Made by a program: the position numbers and the translations under genes. Under the pieces are notes generated by a model. The model searched no databases. It was not told the origin of the DNA and was given only the letters and a program-made list of their open reading frames with translations. 64,000 bases of DNA from Planctomycetaceae bacterium (GTDB lineage: Bacteria; Planctomycetota; Planctomycetia; Planctomycetales; Planctomycetaceae). The stretch lies in NCBI GenBank assembly GCA_014762625.1, contig JABURQ010000035.1:1-64000 (forward strand), written 5' to 3'. Shown in pieces: positions 1-9,484 of the stretch (the first letter of the stretch is position 1; each line of letters opens with the position of its first letter).

Positions 1-189
1 TCAATTTGCCTAAAAGAGTTGCGTCATTTCTAAGTGCCATTCGTGAAGGACACCTGAGCGGCGAAGCGGATCTCGCTAACTGTCACAGGTGAAATACACC
101 GACGCGCGCAACGGGGACTCAAAATGAGCCTCAATTCCGCCCTCATCAAAGGATTTACGTCTCACCACGTACCGTAAAATATTACGGGA
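1..189. other. Gene-free left edge of the integrated element
   Basis: No convincing reading frame is seen here. Positions 19-29 carry one copy of TTGCGTCATTT, the motif that is iterated at 7171-7195. Positions 172-187 carry a palindrome (CCGTAA-AATA-TTACGG) found again at 6962-6977. The stretch lies just beyond the stop codon of the minus-strand gene that ends at 190. Confidence 0.4.
172..187. repeat. 16-bp palindrome, copy 1
   Basis: CCGTAAAATATTACGG has six-base arms around AATA. It starts three bases beyond the stop of the gene at 190-966. A second copy with one base changed is at 6962-6977, so the two copies bracket the visible accessory genes of the element. It could be a binding site for an element-encoded regulator. 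There is no T-run that would make it a good terminator. Confidence 0.55.
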
Positions 190-966
190 TCAGTCACCTC
201 CTCCCTCAACCTGTTCGATCTGGGCGACGGTCATCAGCGCTTCGCGGTGTCGCTTGCGAGCGCGCTGCACACGCCCTTCTAAACAGTTCCGCGCTGTTTT
301 GCTCAAACCGGGCTGAGACGCCAGCAGCACCTGATAATGGACGTCCAGCCAAGTAATCAGGACCTGCTCCACGGCCATTCTACGGATCGGAGAGACCGAC
401 TCTCCGTTCAACTCCTCTCTCATCTCTTCCATCTGTCGCTTTAACCCTTCCCGTGCCATCACATTATTGCCCACGGTCACGTCCAGCAGTTGGCGGATCA
501 CAACCTGGGACAGATCCCCGAACGGTTGCCACAGACTCCCGTTTCCGTCCATCAGCAGCTGTAACTGACGGAGGGCCTCGTCGTCACCAGCTTCAGCCTG
601 TTTGATCAGCAATCTCAAATCAGGGTATTTCATGACCGGCTTTCGTCTCTGGCGTTGTCGGAGGCGCCAGATCCCGTCGTGACACTCCCGATACCCCCGG
701 TGTTCCCGCCAACTCTCCAGTAACGGCTTGGCCTGACGGCGATACTGTTCGATCTGGGCTTCGATACCGGACGCAAGAGTCGCTTCCTCATCGGCTGCCT
801 CCTCGTAAGCCTCCTGAGTGGCCTGGACGAGCCGTTTTTTGCGATAGAGTAACGCGACGTGGGGGTCGGAGAGCGGTCCCACATAATGACGACGGACCTG
901 ATCGCCGTTTCGGACCGATCGGTAGTAATAACGTGGAGGTATGGAAGAGTTTTGTTTGGATTTCAT
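190..966 (-). CDS. Hypothetical planctomycete mobile-element protein
   Basis: A 258-residue basic protein. Its N-terminus (residues 12-32) contains a YYYRSVRNG pattern followed by a YVG motif, which I recall from hypothetical proteins on planctomycete integrative elements. Two long charged helical stretches follow (about residues 40-90 and 170-255), and there is no signal peptide or membrane segment. No function can be assigned. It lies at the left of an island with an integrase, primase and ATPase, so it is probably cargo or maintenance. The ATG at 966 has no clear ribosome binding site. The gene next upstream on this strand, at 1043-1903, is 76 bp away. Confidence 0.6.
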   Translation of the reverse strand: MKSKQNSSIPPRYYYRSVRNGDQVRRHYVGPLSDPHVALLYRKKRLVQATQEAYEEAADEEATLASGIEAQIEQYRRQAKPLLESWREHRGYRECHDGIWRLRQRQRRKPVMKYPDLRLLIKQAEAGDDEALRQLQLLMDGNGSLWQPFGDLSQVVIRQLLDVTVGNNVMAREGLKRQMEEMREELNGESVSPIRRMAVEQVLITWLDVHYQVLLASQPGLSKTARNCLEGRVQRARKRHREALMTVAQIEQVEGGGD

Positions 967-1042
967 GGAACTGTACTACAACGGAGCCAAAAGCCCGTAA
1001 TCGGGAAGACAAACAGTTTGTGGAGGAAAAGTCGGACATGGT

Positions 1043-1903
1043 TCAGGCGGTCTGCGGGACCTGGAGTTCGGGAGTCGGCGCAGGGAACGGGACGACATCG
1101 GAGAATTCTTCAATTTCAGGCGGTTGTTCCCGCAGCAGGGCCTGAGTGTGATCACGGACGATCGTGGCCACCGAACGAGGAATGGGAGACGAGGAAAAGT
1201 GTGTCTGGATTTCGTCCAGATATGGAATCGCTGAGTGATCGGGATCTGGAGTTCGTAACAGAGACTCCGCCGTCAGGAACTGCGCCATCGATTCCCGTTG
1301 TCGTCCGCTCTCAGTCGTCAGGTCATGATGTTCCAGTCGGTGAGGGAGATAATCGAGCCAGGCGGGGATCGTGGTGGGGCCGTTCCGGTAGGCGGTTAGC
1401 CGGGCATACGCTTCGATCGGAGAGGGACCGGTGAGTGACATCCCGATGACATGCAGCATCAGGTGATCGCTTTCTTGATCGAGTTCGTCTCGAACATCGA
1501 AGAAGAGATCTTCGTAACATGTTACGGCGGTCGGTTCGGTATCGAGTTCATAGGCAATCTCGGCAGGACTCTGGCAGGCGAGAATTCGGCATTGTAACTG
1601 GAGATGGCGGAGTGGTTCGGAGCGGTGAAGTTTCATCGTCTCCAGCATGGTTGGGTCGGTCTGCGAGAGTTCCTGGAGCGGGGACGGATCTGGAGACTGA
1701 GCGGCATGGAGATAGCGGATTGCCCGGACTACTTGCGGTCCGTGAGCTTCCCAGTTGAGGCGTGTGCCGGTCTTCCAGATGTGGCGTGCTTGCTGCCACC
1801 GGGCATCGGGAGCGGAGGCCTGGCAGAGTTGATTTCCCCGACAGCGGGTAACGGTGTCGGTCGTTTCGAGAATAGTCTGTATGGGTCGAAGGGAGTCGTG
1901 CAT
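1043..1903 (-). CDS. Hypothetical protein of the integrated element
   Basis: A 286-residue protein from the ATG at 1903. A longer form from a GTG at 1975 is possible but less likely. It is rich in His, Glu, Pro and Leu with helical character and no membrane segment. Four cysteines lie in its N-terminal half (for example CRGNQLC and CRILAC) and could bind metal, but no known motif is complete. The C-terminal 20 residues are proline-rich. It runs in the same direction as the other element genes. I do not recognise the family. Reading-frame length and position support a real gene. Confidence 0.5.
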   Translation of the reverse strand: MHDSLRPIQTILETTDTVTRCRGNQLCQASAPDARWQQARHIWKTGTRLNWEAHGPQVVRAIRYLHAAQSPDPSPLQELSQTDPTMLETMKLHRSEPLRHLQLQCRILACQSPAEIAYELDTEPTAVTCYEDLFFDVRDELDQESDHLMLHVIGMSLTGPSPIEAYARLTAYRNGPTTIPAWLDYLPHRLEHHDLTTESGRQRESMAQFLTAESLLRTPDPDHSAIPYLDEIQTHFSSSPIPRSVATIVRDHTQALLREQPPEIEEFSDVVPFPAPTPELQVPQTA

Positions 1904-2014
1904 CCCTCGATTATCGCAAATTCCAGGGGCCAGCGCAAGTTTTTTGAAAGAGATGAAAGAGCGGTAATATATCACGCTTCTTGACGGCTGCGATCGGATG
2001 AGTCAACGCAAAAA

Positions 2015-2037
2015 CCGGGGGCTCAGAAAGCCCCCGG
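2015..2037 (-). terminator. Rho-independent terminator for the ATPase gene
   Basis: A 9-bp GC-rich stem (CCGGGGGCT / AGCCCCCGG) with a 5-base loop. On the minus strand it is followed by TTTTTG. It lies 25 bp beyond the stop codon of the minus-strand ATPase gene (2062-3921), so it probably ends the AlpA-primase-ATPase transcript. Confidence 0.85.
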
Positions 2038-2061
2038 CTTGTAATTCACCAGAAGGGAGAA

Positions 2062-3921
2062 TCACTGCGAACTGGTAGTCTCGACATGATCAGCAATCGA
2101 TTCATTGACTTCTCGTCGTCTTTCACGGGACCTTGGCTGTCGTCTCATGATTGATGGAGAAGTAAAGTTCTCATGTTCGGCTTCAACAATCGTAATCGTA
2201 CGCTCTGATGCAGTCCGATCAAAATCGACAACGATACCTACCTTCCTCAGATTCGGTGCCAATCTGCGAAGGGTGGATGAAATACCACGCGGAGTTCTGG
2301 GCCAAGCTGATCGATCTCCAGTAGTACCTGAGGCTCTCAACCTAAGTGCCGAAAGCAGATCCGTAGCGGTTCCAGACCATCTTCGCCTCCTGTCAGCTTC
2401 GAGAAGCGAACGTACTGCGGACGGGATCGGAGAGGCGTCCAAAGCCATCTGAGCGATCCGTCTGCGGTTCTCCTGATATTGGCGAAGAAATGCCCCTTGC
2501 GAGACCCCCATCGCTGGTTCCGCAGCGACCGCCAGCTTGGCAAAATCAGCCATTCGGGGTAAATCTTCCAATTCGACCTCGTCAATTCGACGTAATGCCT
2601 GGGAGATTGCGTCATAGATTGCTCCCTGCAGTTTGGAACGCGCTTGATCGAATTCAGCCCAGAATTCCGATTCGGCCCGTCTTTTCGATTCTGGAATTTG
2701 TTCCAATGTGAGGACGACCGATCGGTCGAGGAGATCACTACGATTGGCGATATCATCAATGCTATTGAGGATAATCGGCCTCCGAGCATCGAAAATCTGC
2801 TCTTCGTCGTCAGTGTAAAGCTTCCTTGTGGCGAAGCCTCCTCCTGTCGCCAGTCGACACAACGCATCCGATAGTTCTGGGGGGATGTGACTCAGATTGT
2901 CATAGGTCAGAACGGCATTATTTTCGGCTGCGATTGACAAATCGCGTTCTGTTTTAGGCGCCGAACGCAATATCGATTGATGGGGATCGATCAACGACCT
3001 GATCTGGCGCGTGGCGGTGCTTTTGGCTGTTCCCTGTTCGCCGATGAGAATGAGCGGCGGGATTGCTCCCGTACCGGCGATTGCTGATATCAACCAGCCA
3101 TACAAGAGAACCCGGTCTTCTGGAGGAACATTCATAAAATTAGCAAGATCCGAAAGTCTCGCGCCCGGGCTGGGTGTTGGTAGATGCCGCATCCCACGCG
3201 TTCGACGAAACTTGACCGGACAGTTCTCTAAGAGTTTCCAACCCTCTCGGTTAATTTCAACAACTTCCCATTTATCGTTAGCCAGATCGATGTATACGGA
3301 ATCGTTTTCCACCGCCTGCCGTAAGTGAACAGCGAGTTGCTCTCCCTGTTCTGAGGCCAGAGCATCGATTTGTAACACCGCGTCACGGAGGGATGCGGCG
3401 GTTGCGATCCGTCCATGGCGACGCTGGAATTGCGTTCTGAGGTACCTTTCAAACTGTTGACTCCCAATTTGGTGTGATTCGGCGTGCCCATCACGATGAA
3501 TCGACACATACCCAACACCATCTTGGTTGCAGAACAATTCCATCTCCTGGCTCAGCTGTACGATCAGATCTGCCTGTGAAGTGTTGTCACCCGACGCTGG
3601 AGCCGTACTTGCCATAAACGCATCGGCATCGTCGGCTTGGCTGATCAGTTCTCTTTCAATCTCATCCAAAACCTCAGCGGGTTCCTCTGTTTTTTGGGCG
3701 ACAGTGTTCAACAATCGCTGTCGCTGTGTTGCCTCATCGGAATTGATCATGTCACGGTGAACTTCTTCAGCCCCTCGTGTGACGATTACCAGGCGTCGAC
3801 GTCCTTCACGCGGGCCGACTTGGACCTGTAATTCTGACGGTTTCATCGAATTCTCCTCATTTTCTCTGGTATGTTTTTCGGGTTCAAATAAATCGATAGC
3901 GAAGTTTTCTTGATTACTCAT
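2062..3921 (-). CDS. P-loop ATPase of the primase module (phage/plasmid helicase-like)
   Basis: A 619-residue protein. The ATPase core lies at about residues 270-410: Walker A GEQGTAKST (294-302), a Walker B-like hydrophobic run ending in YDN (D341), and a sensor-like ILNS (383-386) followed by a DLLDRS arginine region. This layout fits the phage/plasmid replicative helicase-like ATPases that partner primases, and the preceding gene is a primase. Its ATG overlaps the primase stop in an ATGA arrangement, with AGAGGA before it. A second good start is the ATG at 3846, preceded by GAGGAGA, which would give a form 25 residues shorter. The N-terminal half (30-260) is charged and unrecognised. It probably acts in replication of the element. 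No SF3 C-terminal signature was confirmed. Confidence 0.7.
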   Translation of the reverse strand: MSNQENFAIDLFEPEKHTRENEENSMKPSELQVQVGPREGRRRLVIVTRGAEEVHRDMINSDEATQRQRLLNTVAQKTEEPAEVLDEIERELISQADDADAFMASTAPASGDNTSQADLIVQLSQEMELFCNQDGVGYVSIHRDGHAESHQIGSQQFERYLRTQFQRRHGRIATAASLRDAVLQIDALASEQGEQLAVHLRQAVENDSVYIDLANDKWEVVEINREGWKLLENCPVKFRRTRGMRHLPTPSPGARLSDLANFMNVPPEDRVLLYGWLISAIAGTGAIPPLILIGEQGTAKSTATRQIRSLIDPHQSILRSAPKTERDLSIAAENNAVLTYDNLSHIPPELSDALCRLATGGGFATRKLYTDDEEQIFDARRPIILNSIDDIANRSDLLDRSVVLTLEQIPESKRRAESEFWAEFDQARSKLQGAIYDAISQALRRIDEVELEDLPRMADFAKLAVAAEPAMGVSQGAFLRQYQENRRRIAQMALDASPIPSAVRSLLEADRRRRWSGTATDLLSALRLRASGTTGDRSAWPRTPRGISSTLRRLAPNLRKVGIVVDFDRTASERTITIVEAEHENFTSPSIMRRQPRSRERRREVNESIADHVETTSSQ

Positions 3922-5042
3922 CGTTTGGTCCTCTTTTGATTGGCCGCCCGGCGGAATGCTGCTTGGATTGCCGGTGAAGTGTTCGAAGGTGTGGCGAACT
4001 CCTGCCCTGATGTTGGTTTGGGCGACTCGAACATTTGTCGCAATTCATCCCACCCGCGCCCCTGACAGCTTTCATGATGGCAACGTGCAATCACATTCCC
4101 GTTTGGGAATTGCGCGACGAATGCCGACCCGTTGGTGTGGGCGGAATTCCACGGACAGGCTTCAAGCACCCAAAGGGTTCCCCCCTTCCACGGTTTCTCG
4201 GAGCGGACTTCCAAATCATGCGAGTCGAGCCATTGCGGCACATCGAGAGCGTTTACAGCTCTGGGAACTCGCTGAAGATCCTCGCGGCGATCGGGACGCA
4301 ACAATGCCGCCATCTCCCGTAGTTGCCGGTGACTGACCGGCAAATAACTGTTGGGGACGTATTGGAGCTCTGCGAAACGATGGGGGCGTTCGTCGGTTGG
4401 ATCTCCTTTACAGGCCATCGTCCCATAAAGCCGTATCAATCGAGAAGGGTTTCCGACCGAAGTGTCGAGATGAACTTTGTCGTCGCTAAAACAGTCGGAG
4501 AGGGCCTGCAACACATTCGTCACTAGGCCAGCATCATCTGTCGGAAGATCGATACGATAGAGCAAGTGGATCCCATTCCCGGACAGAGCGATGGCCGGAT
4601 CCGGCCACTCTTGTCCGTCGAGAAAGGCCAGAACCTCTTCGGCCTTATTCGCCGCGTCGACCACTTCGTCATCACTCGCGGATATACCACTAGGCCGTAC
4701 CGGATCCAGATCGATTACCAAGAATCTCCGCGAGGAGACATCGGAATCACCGGTCGAACCACCGCTCTTTGCGTCCTGAATTCGATTCTCAGAACGTGAG
4801 AGCAATCGAGGATCAATCGGATTCAGTGTAAAATAGATACCATCGTAATGAGGGTATTTTGCGAGTTCCTCAATCAGAGGCGTCTGATCATTGAAATACC
4901 CCGACATGGTGTTTCCTCGGGCGTTCTCAAAGAGTCTGGCTCCGAGTATGCGAACTTCGATGACTTGGTCCGGTTCCAAGAATCTCATCCATACCTGTCG
5001 AATCATGTCGCGAACTATGCTACTGTGCTCCGCCTCACTCAT
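3918..5042 (-). CDS. Archaeo-eukaryotic-type primase-polymerase
   Basis: A 374-residue protein with the three hallmark motifs of AEP/prim-pol enzymes. Motif I is VIDLDP with metal-binding D111 and D113. Motif II is SGNGIH with H159. Motif III is around HLD (D193), followed by PSRLIRLYGT. A Cys/His-containing segment near residues 290-335 (CPWNSAH, CHHESC) may be a small zinc-binding domain. Such enzymes make primers for plasmids, phages and satellites. The start overlaps the AlpA-like gene by 8 bp, and the stop overlaps the ATPase start, so the three genes are translationally coupled. This is a replication module separate from the chromosomal DnaG system. Confidence 0.82.
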   Translation of the reverse strand: MSEAEHSSIVRDMIRQVWMRFLEPDQVIEVRILGARLFENARGNTMSGYFNDQTPLIEELAKYPHYDGIYFTLNPIDPRLLSRSENRIQDAKSGGSTGDSDVSSRRFLVIDLDPVRPSGISASDDEVVDAANKAEEVLAFLDGQEWPDPAIALSGNGIHLLYRIDLPTDDAGLVTNVLQALSDCFSDDKVHLDTSVGNPSRLIRLYGTMACKGDPTDERPHRFAELQYVPNSYLPVSHRQLREMAALLRPDRREDLQRVPRAVNALDVPQWLDSHDLEVRSEKPWKGGTLWVLEACPWNSAHTNGSAFVAQFPNGNVIARCHHESCQGRGWDELRQMFESPKPTSGQEFATPSNTSPAIQAAFRRAANQKRTKR

Positions 5043-5301
5043 CTGAAGCCTCCCCTTTTATGAGTACCCATTCGTCTCGTTTCGGGCAGCCTGCGTTCAC
5101 CCACTGCTCCAACTCACTACGACTCCACATTGTCGTGCGGCCGAAGCGAATGGGGCTTGGGATGTAACCCAGAGAATCCCAGGTGCGCCAGGTTCTTGTG
5201 GATCTCCCACACGCTGCTGCCGCCTCTCTAGCAGTCAGCAAGAATTGCGGCGGAGTGAGGGATCGAGTTGTCGAGCCGCTTCGGCTCCCAGCAGAAGTCA
5301 T
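5035..5301 (-). CDS. AlpA/excisionase-like helix-turn-helix protein
   Basis: A small 88-residue protein with a MerR-type winged helix-turn-helix: FLLTAREAAAACGRSTRTW for the helix-turn-helix, then PSPIRFGRTTMWSRSELEQW for the wing. This is the standard form of AlpA regulators and excisionases of integrative elements. The ATG has a good GGAGA 7 bp upstream. It heads the operon with the primase and ATPase. By family it may control excision or switch on the replication genes. The upstream stretch holds repeated GCGCATA motifs that it could bind. Confidence 0.8.
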   Translation of the reverse strand: MTSAGSRSGSTTRSLTPPQFLLTAREAAAACGRSTRTWRTWDSLGYIPSPIRFGRTTMWSRSELEQWVNAGCPKRDEWVLIKGEASDE

Positions 5302-5688
5302 ATCATTTCTCCAAAATTCAGGATTGAATACAGGGGAAAATTCTTCCCCGTTCTACCCGTAGCTGGCGCATATTCATTTGAGAGCGCGCATACCGAACGC
5401 ATATGCCTGTCAGAAATGGACTTAGAGCGCGCATAGCTTTTTCTGAAACACGCACGTATGTCCAGAGTAAGAAGTTGATAAAAGCGATTTCAAAAATCGC
5501 GAAGCGGGAAGATTTGGAGGTTCAGTCGCCGGTAGCGAAGCGACTCTTAAAGAGCGAATGTTGAAGTAGGGAAAGTCCACATCTGTTTGGAACCGCGCGA
5601 CTCAATCATAACAAAGATCGAATTAACTCCTCAGAAGTGATTATGGCGACGGTCTCGCGGAGAGTTATAGACTGCATCTCCTTTTAAC
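5302..5688. other. Gene-free control region with repeated GCGCATA motifs
   Basis: A 387-bp stretch between two minus-strand genes without a convincing reading frame. It has GCGCATA at 5366-5372, 5386-5392 and 5429-5435, and ACGCATA at 5397-5403. Two of the copies are part of a 12-bp repeat, AGAGCGCGCATA. Small hairpins lie at 5484-5500 (GCGATT/AATCGC) and 5524-5545 (AGTCGC/GCGACT). It is the obvious promoter/operator region of the AlpA-primase-ATPase operon and could include an origin. Confidence 0.5.
5381..5435. repeat. Direct repeat AGAGCGCGCATA, two copies
   Basis: Identical 12-mers occupy 5381-5392 and 5424-5435, 43 bp apart start to start, with shorter GCGCATA-like copies at 5366 and 5397. 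They lie 80-135 bp upstream of the AlpA-like gene, consistent with operator or iteron sites. The sequence shows only the repetition; the role is inferred. Confidence 0.6.
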
Positions 5689-6750
5689 TCAATTTTTTGA
5701 AGTGCGTCCGTCCAATCGAGGACCTTTTTCGAGTAGGAAAGGGGACATCGTGACCATATCTGGAGTCGGCTGCTGCTCTGGAGACAGAATCCCATTGTGA
5801 TCTGCGGCGAATTCTAAAAGCTTCTCCACCTTGTTGACCGCTCGAGAGACTTGGCCTTGGCAATATTTCCGCTTTTGCGTTTCCTCTATTTTGTGAGCAA
5901 CTGCGGTCTGTGTTCCATGTCCGGAATGATATAAAACGAAAGCCAGCCACTCGATTTGGCTACATTTTATTGGTGGAGTAATCTGTTGTCTCCTCGCCAC
6001 ATCACCCGACTCTTTCTGTTCCCATTCATTCTTTTGCGACAACTGCGACAACCTTGAAAATTCTTCGGGCAGGTGTTGTTGAAGTTTTTCGATCCTCTCG
6101 AAGTAATATAAATCCCTGAATGCTCTCCGAGATCCCATCTCGGCTGTTATTCCTTCAAAAACATTGTGTTTTTGTTTCAAGCGATCCAATTCGGACCGGA
6201 GAGTCACAAAAGGAAATTTGTCCCCCAAGTATTCGGGATGCTCCTGCGTCTCGGGATCGGAACGAAGGGCCTGCATCATTAACTGGCCCACCCGAAAACA
6301 GAGAGTGAGCTCCGAATGCGAGTCATTGGTCATAGCGTTCATCACATCCAGAAGTTCCTGAAACTTATCCAAACTCATCGGGGAATGATCGCGAAACCAA
6401 TCCGCATCACAGAGACCTTCGGGAGAAAATTCGTCGTGTTCTTTGACTGCCTGCTTGTGTCGCTCCGATAGCCAAAATTTGGCAAGACGATCCCGCGCCG
6501 CTTCCGCTTTCTCCACCGAATCTTTGACCGTCATCAGGAACTTTTCATCAGCAGAAGTCTCTTTCAAATTTTTTTGTTGTGTCTGAATTTCATGAATGAT
6601 TCGGTTGATTGAAGACGGAAGAGGAGTGTCGGACGGATCCCCACAAGGGTTCGCGTTTAAACAGATCGTCTCCGCCTGTTCGACCAGATGCTGAATCGCA
6701 TATCCGAGTAGGTAACTGTGTCTGTGTGCTGTTGGTCTCGCATCGCGCAT
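5689..6750 (-). CDS. Hypothetical protein of the integrated element
   Basis: A 353-residue, highly charged, helix-rich protein with no membrane segment. The C-terminal third (about residues 265-325) contains a stretch resembling a helix-turn-helix (WLAFVLYHSGHG, then TAVAHKIEE and CQGQVSRAVNKVEKLL), so DNA binding is possible. The middle part is rich in Glu, Lys and Gln. The ATG at 6750 has GAGGGAA 6 bp upstream, which supports the start. It is separated from the primase operon by a gene-free control region and may have its own promoter. I do not recognise the family. By position it could be a replication initiator or regulator, but nothing visible proves this. Confidence 0.6.
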   Translation of the reverse strand: MRDARPTAHRHSYLLGYAIQHLVEQAETICLNANPCGDPSDTPLPSSINRIIHEIQTQQKNLKETSADEKFLMTVKDSVEKAEAARDRLAKFWLSERHKQAVKEHDEFSPEGLCDADWFRDHSPMSLDKFQELLDVMNAMTNDSHSELTLCFRVGQLMMQALRSDPETQEHPEYLGDKFPFVTLRSELDRLKQKHNVFEGITAEMGSRRAFRDLYYFERIEKLQQHLPEEFSRLSQLSQKNEWEQKESGDVARRQQITPPIKCSQIEWLAFVLYHSGHGTQTAVAHKIEETQKRKYCQGQVSRAVNKVEKLLEFAADHNGILSPEQQPTPDMVTMSPFLLEKGPRLDGRTSKN

Positions 6751-6840
6751 GGTGTTCCCTCACATATTCGGGTGAATGATGATTCCTTCATATTCAAAAA
6801 ATCCCAAATTACACAATATATAGACCTTAAACCAGAGTCC

Positions 6841-6861
6841 ACACCAATATGTGGTGTTTTT
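6841..6861 (+). terminator. Weak terminator-like hairpin
   Basis: ACACCA and TGGTGT arms around a 5-base loop, followed by a short T-run on the plus strand. The stem is short and AT-poor only in part. There is no plus-strand gene just before it, so its role is doubtful. Confidence 0.3.
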
Positions 6862-6961
6862 CATTGATTTCAGAAATCCATTACAGCGATCGGTTTGATC
6901 GGGTAGGGATTCGTGGTCACTGCCCCTCCCAATCGCGGCGATCGCTCGCTTTTAACGGGCT

Positions 6962-6977
6962 CCGTAAAATGTTACGG
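6962..6977. repeat. 16-bp palindrome, copy 2
   Basis: CCGTAAAATGTTACGG is identical to the site at 172-187 except for one central base, and keeps both six-base arms. It lies 212 bp upstream of the minus-strand gene starting at 6750. Confidence 0.55.
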
Positions 6978-7048
6978 GGACGCGACCAAGCCTTCGGGGA
7001 TCGATTGAGTCACTCCCTGGAAAAAAATACGGGACGTAGCAGGCGTAA

Positions 7049-7195
7049 ATGACGCAATGACGCAAATGACGCAAAAGTTCTCTTTTTAAGAGAGAGAGAG
7101 AGAAGCAGAGGGGGAGAGCGCTGAAAAAAAGCATGGGTGTGTTGAACGCATTAAAAAACTCTCACACGGTTGCGTCATTTGCGTCATCGCGTCAT
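7049..7195. repeat. Iteron-like cluster: three ATGACGCA and three inverted TGCGTCAT copies
   Basis: ATGACGCA occurs at 7049, 7058 and 7067, a strict 9-bp period. The reverse orientation occurs at 7171-7178 and 7180-7187, with a one-base variant at 7188-7195. About 96 bp lie between the arms, including an (AG)7 tract and A-runs. A further copy of the motif is at 19-29. The layout resembles iterons flanking a melting region, or a large cruciform. Confidence 0.65.
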
Positions 7196-7462
7196 CCCTA
7201 CTCTGGTGTTGGTTGATTTCGCAGAAGACGCCCGCTCCGAGGGGGACTCCGCGCAGCTGGATACTGAATCCAGACTGAATGCGGATGCTCTCAGAGGCTT
7301 TCTCCGCCAGGCTGCGTTAAACTCGTTTGAAGTCAGTCTAATTGCCTGCGATCGGATTGTTCCCTGAATGACGCTTTAAAGGGCAGATCGATCAGCAGTC
7401 TCGGAGCTTTGATGAAATTATTTTGGAATTTCTCGAATAAAATTTCCTGATCTCCCTTACGC

Positions 7463-7491
7463 CATTCAATGCGAACAGAACGCATTGAATG
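7463..7491. repeat. Perfect 11-bp inverted repeat upstream of the integrase
   Basis: CATTCAATGCG, a 7-base loop, then CGCATTGAATG. It lies about 150 bp upstream of the integrase ATG. There is no T-run, so it is more likely an operator or recombination-protein site than a terminator. Confidence 0.65.
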
Positions 7492-7638
7492 CAGACAGGT
7501 TCTCTCATCCAGTAAGCCGCACGCTGGCAGTCATCGAGCTGGCAACATCGCGGTTGACTGTTCGTCCGTTCGATCAAAAATGGATCAACGACCAACAATA
7601 TTTCTGTACCTGAATCCCGAAACTGAAACGAGAGTCTG

Positions 7639-9282
<1,644 letters not shown>

Positions 9283-9484
9283 ATGTCTGATTTTCCTGTT
9301 TGGCGGCGGGCAAACGCCGTCACACTGCCGAACAGGTAAGGTAGCTTTCCCAGGCCTCAGTTTCAAGTTGACGCAGACTGAAAAAAGAGGTCTCTCACGC
9401 TTTCCAACGCCATTGCCGTATGATCGCTGCGATCGGCAAGTTTCCCCGTTTCCTCCGACAACGCGGTTGAGATTGAGGTTCGCG

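Larger units (their letters stand above)
6751..7638. other. Gene-free 0.9-kb region with origin-like repeats
   Basis: No credible gene is seen between the divergent unknown gene and the integrase. It contains a short hairpin with a T-run (6841-6861), the second copy of the CCGTAA palindrome (6962-6977), and three ATGACGCA repeats at 7049-7074. An (AG)7 purine tract lies at 7089-7102, three inverted TGCGTCAT-type repeats at 7171-7195, and a perfect 11-bp inverted repeat at 7463-7491 upstream of the integrase. The density of ordered repeats fits a replication origin or recombination control region of the element. Confidence 0.55.

Noticed and set aside
7049-7195. CRISPR array
   Set aside because: Repeats are only 8-9 bp with 9-bp spacing and no spacers; no cas genes in the window.
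7049-7195. Integrase arm-type binding sites
   Set aside because: They lie about 2 kb from the tRNA att region on the far side of the integrase gene, too far for usual arm sites; an origin or control role fits better.
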